From NCBI RefSeq assembly GCF_000258425.1, contig NC_017461.1, positions 124,001-188,000 on the forward strand: DNA of 64,000 nt. The letters are read 5' to 3'. The notes under the pieces are model-generated. The model was given only the letters and a program-made list of their open reading frames with translations, made no database searches and had not been told where the DNA came from. The position numbers were made by a program, and so were the translations under genes. This DNA is from Fervidicoccus fontis Kam940. Its GTDB lineage: Archaea; Thermoproteota; Thermoprotei_A; Sulfolobales; Fervidicoccaceae. Positions 61,759 to 64,000 of the stretch are shown piece by piece; the first letter of the stretch is position 1, and every line of letters begins with the position of its first letter.

Positions 61759-63576
61759 ATGTATGGGAATTGGGGTAAGATTTTAAGGGTAAATCTTACT
61801 GAGAAAGAGATAAAAGTTGATACTTATGAAGAGGAAGTAGCTAGGAAATGGCTCGGCAGTAGAGGACTTGGAATTTATCTACTTCTAAAAGAAATGGATC
61901 CGAAGGTTGATCCGCTCGGTCCAGAAAACAAGCTTATTATTGCTGCAGGACCGTTAACAGGGACACCGGCTCCTACTGGAGGTAGGTACAACGTTATAAC
62001 CAAGAGTCCTTTAACAGGATACATAACGTTCTCTAATTCAGGAGGGTACTTTGGAGCTGAGCTTAAAAAGGCTGGATATGATGCGATTGTCGTTGAAGGA
62101 GCCTCAGACAAGCCCGTTTATCTATACATAAATGACGAACATGTAGAGTTGAGGGACGCATCTCATCTGTGGGGCAAAAAAATGAGCGAAACAGAGGCAA
62201 TAATAAAGAAGGAGCTGAATGAGGAACACTTGAGGGTTGCAGGAATTGGCCCAGCTGGTGAAAATCTGGTGAGATTTGCGAACATTATGAATGACGTGCA
62301 CAGGGCAGCTGGAAGAGGAGGGCCAGGGGCAGTTATGGGTAGCAAAAAGCTCAAGGCCATTGCTGTTAAGGGTAGCAAGGAAATCCCCGTAGCAGATAAG
62401 AACAAGTTTATGAATGTCGTGAGGGAAAAGGTCAACAAAATTAGAAATGACCCTGTAGGCGGAGGAGGTCTTCCAAAGTACGGGACCGCAGTTCTCGTCA
62501 ATATAATAAACGAGAATGGTCTATACCCAACAAGGAACTTCCAGACAGGAGTTTTCCAATATGCATATGAGCAGAGCGGAGAAGCGCTTGCAGAGAAATA
62601 TCTTGTAAGGAATAATCCGTGCTTTGCATGCCCAATAGGATGCGGAAGAGTTACAAAGCTCCCAACAGTTGGTCAAACAGAAGGTCCAGAATATGAGACG
62701 ATCTATGCTTTAGGCAGCACGTTGGGAATAAATGATCTTGCCACAATAGTTGAAACCAATCATTTAGCGGATGAATACGGCCTTGATACTATATCTCTTG
62801 GAGGGACCATTGCTACAGCTATGGAGCTATATGAAAAAGGATATATTAAGGAGGAAGATTTACAGAAAGGTCCTCCGCTTAGATGGGGCAACACCGAAGT
62901 ACTTCACTATTATATTGAAAAAATTGTGAAGAAAGAAGGTTTTGGAAAAGAGCTCGCAGAAGGAGGATATAGGTTAGCAAAGAAATATAATGCCGAGCAG
63001 TATTTTATGGGAGTAAAGAAATTGGAGCTTCCAGCATATGATCCCAGAGGGGCAGAGGGACATGGCTTGGGGTATGCAACGAATAATAGAGGAGGATGCC
63101 ATGTAAAGAACTACATGATTAGCCCTGAAATTCTGGGATATCCGTACAAGATGGATCCCCACGATATTAGCGATGCAAAAATAAACATGTTGCTTCTATT
63201 CCAGCACCTCACTGCAATTATTGACTCTGCAGGTCTCTGCCTCTTTACGACATTCGGGCTCGGTGCGGATGATTATACCGATCTACTCAATGCTGCACTT
63301 GGATGGAACCTGAAAACGGAAGATTATTTGAAGATCGGAGAGAGGATTTGGAACGCAGAAAGACTATTCAACCTCAAAGCAGGTCTCGATCCGCTAAAAG
63401 AGGATACATTGCCAAAGAGGTTCTTAGAAGAACCTATGCCTGAAGGTCCAAACAAAGGAAGAGTCGTCAGGTTAAAAGAAATGCTTCCGAGATACTACAA
63501 GATGAGAGGATGGACCGAAGACGGGAGGATTCCAAGAGAAAAGCTTAAGGAATTGGAATTGGAGCAGTTTGCTTAA
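61759..63576 (+). CDS. Aldehyde:ferredoxin oxidoreductase, tungstopterin enzyme
   Basis: Aldehyde:ferredoxin oxidoreductase family, 605 residues, oxidising aldehydes to acids with ferredoxin. The enzyme binds a bis-pterin tungsten centre and a [4Fe-4S] cluster; cluster ligands are in NNPCFACPIGCGRVTK (Cys-x2-Cys-x3-Cys, about 288-303) and AGLCLFTTFG (about 493). Pterin-binding segments AAGPLTGTPAPTGGRYNVIT (about 56-75), YDPRGAEGHGLGYATNNRGG and MNDVHRAAGRGGPGAVMGSKK are clear. An AT-rich promoter (AATTTATATATTGG near 61697) precedes it. The substrate class (AOR, FOR, GOR or WOR-type) cannot be read by eye. It sits inside the cofactor cluster, 93 bases behind moaC. Confidence 0.92.
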   Translation: MYGNWGKILRVNLTEKEIKVDTYEEEVARKWLGSRGLGIYLLLKEMDPKVDPLGPENKLIIAAGPLTGTPAPTGGRYNVITKSPLTGYITFSNSGGYFGAELKKAGYDAIVVEGASDKPVYLYINDEHVELRDASHLWGKKMSETEAIIKKELNEEHLRVAGIGPAGENLVRFANIMNDVHRAAGRGGPGAVMGSKKLKAIAVKGSKEIPVADKNKFMNVVREKVNKIRNDPVGGGGLPKYGTAVLVNIINENGLYPTRNFQTGVFQYAYEQSGEALAEKYLVRNNPCFACPIGCGRVTKLPTVGQTEGPEYETIYALGSTLGINDLATIVETNHLADEYGLDTISLGGTIATAMELYEKGYIKEEDLQKGPPLRWGNTEVLHYYIEKIVKKEGFGKELAEGGYRLAKKYNAEQYFMGVKKLELPAYDPRGAEGHGLGYATNNRGGCHVKNYMISPEILGYPYKMDPHDISDAKINMLLLFQHLTAIIDSAGLCLFTTFGLGADDYTDLLNAALGWNLKTEDYLKIGERIWNAERLFNLKAGLDPLKEDTLPKRFLEEPMPEGPNKGRVVRLKEMLPRYYKMRGWTEDGRIPREKLKELELEQFA

Positions 63577-63666
63577 TATGAATATATATAAATATTTTTT
63601 TAAATTTTTCTTTAAAAAATTTGCTAAATACACAATAATATAAGATTTTTATTAAGATGAATTGAA

Positions 63667-63918
63667 ATGGTTAAGGTAAGACTTTTCGCAATGCTCTATG
63701 AATTAACTAATAAGAAAGAGCTTGAAGTAGAAAATGCAAACACTGTCAGAGAAATTATAGAAAAACTTGATTCGATGTATCCAGGCTTCAAAGGATTTCT
63801 TGAAAAAGGCTACCTTATATTGGTTAATGGAATAAACATTGTACATTTAAATGACCTCGATACAAAAGTTAATGACACCGATGTAGTGAGCATATTTCCT
63901 AAAGTAGGCGGAGGGTAA
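63667..63918 (+). CDS. MoaD/ThiS-family sulfur carrier
   Basis: Small beta-grasp protein of 83 residues ending in GGG, whose C-terminal Gly thiocarboxylate donates sulfur. MVKVRLFAMLYELTNKKELEV at the start and DVVSIFPKVGGG at the end are typical of MoaD. Given the surrounding genes it most likely supplies sulfur to molybdopterin synthase for the AOR cofactor. ATG 63667 has no strong ribosome site (TGAATTG ahead), so it may be leaderless, with the AATATAAG at 63639 as a promoter element. A gene on the same strand starts 3 bases after its stop. Confidence 0.85.
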   Translation: MVKVRLFAMLYELTNKKELEVENANTVREIIEKLDSMYPGFKGFLEKGYLILVNGINIVHLNDLDTKVNDTDVVSIFPKVGGG

Positions 63919-63920
63919 TT

Positions 63921-64000
63921 ATGAGTAAAGGCGAGAGAAAATTAGAGACCGATTATACATTAGAATTATGGGATTCGACTGTTTTTTTAAGACCTTCGCT
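63921..64000 (+). CDS. Partial gene at right edge, unidentified
   Basis: ATG 63921 follows GGAGGGTAATT, a good ribosome site, and opens a frame that runs off the window: MSKGERKLETDYTLELWDST, then VFLRPS. Only 26 residues are visible. It lies 2 bases after the moaD stop and so is probably part of the same transcript, but the family cannot be told. Confidence 0.45.
   Translation, partial: MSKGERKLETDYTLELWDSTVFLRPS

Noticed and set aside
1-64000. CRISPR arrays, rRNA genes, prophage or replication origin
   Set aside because: No regularly spaced repeats, rRNA-like sequence, phage genes or origin-type repeats were seen on reading through.

Overview
The window looks like the chromosome of a thermophilic archaeon, most likely a crenarchaeon (Thermoproteota) with an AT-rich genome. 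The basis is gene content: non-phosphorylating GAPDH, TtuA, a solo KaiC-like ATPase, DUF211, a MoeA-LysR-type fusion, tungsten-type aldehyde ferredoxin oxidoreductase, HEPN/MNT and VapBC pairs, and tRNA genes without encoded CCA. Many genes also carry a GGTGA Shine-Dalgarno followed 5-8 bases later by ATG, TTG or even CTG. The order (for example Desulfurococcales- or Fervidicoccales-like) cannot be settled from sequence reading alone. I saw no rRNA, CRISPR array, origin or prophage.

Layout. 1-5.6 kb (minus strand): GAPN fragment, a decayed possible transposase tail, GNAT acetyltransferase, AlaX editing protein, cysteine hydrolase and amino acid permease. 5.9-11.1 kb (plus): a 966-residue S-layer-like repeat protein, an FtsX/MacB-type permease and a small regulator form an operon with no ABC ATPase, followed by a toxin-antitoxin pair. 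11.2-16 kb: remnant of a 5-formyl-THF cyclo-ligase, ArgRS, methyltransferase, CBS protein and MBL-fold hydrolase. 16.2-21.3 kb: a sugar-type ABC transporter operon (pilin-like signal on the binding protein, fused MalF-MalG permease, MalK) translationally coupled to a DHH phosphoesterase, then tRNA-Arg. 21.6-33.2 kb: housekeeping genes (Ogt, Mrp/ApbC, site-2 protease, protein disulfide oxidoreductase, PduO-type adenosyltransferase, DUF211, split LysO, TtuA, DHH protein, KaiC, amidohydrolase) and tRNA-Gly.

33.3-38 kb is the least stable part. After an SDR gene come 1.8 kb of decayed sequence ending in a molybdopterin oxidoreductase remnant, an archaeal ATPase with a palindrome over its promoter, and an Acr3-like permease pseudogene with several frameshifts. 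38-48.7 kb: ferritin-like protein, class III aminotransferase, a surface protein with four PKD-like repeats, an NRAMP transporter interrupted by one frameshift, an IS200/IS605-like terminal palindrome, a HEPN/MNT pair, a radical SAM protein, and a HTH-plus-binding-protein regulator. The regulator is divergent from a DUF3311/SSS symporter pair across a 14-bp perfect palindrome. 48.8-56.2 kb: Fe-ADH, class II HMG-CoA reductase behind gamma-glutamyltransferase, and a large helicase.

56.4-64 kb is a coherent tungsten/molybdenum cofactor island. MoaB, MoeA-LysR fusion, MoeA, MoaA, MoaC, aldehyde ferredoxin oxidoreductase and MoaD lie together, so the pterin cofactor pathway sits next to an enzyme that uses it. 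The candidates most worth following as under-described systems are the ATPase-less surface-protein/permease/regulator operon and the HTH-PBP regulator with its palindrome and symporter pair.
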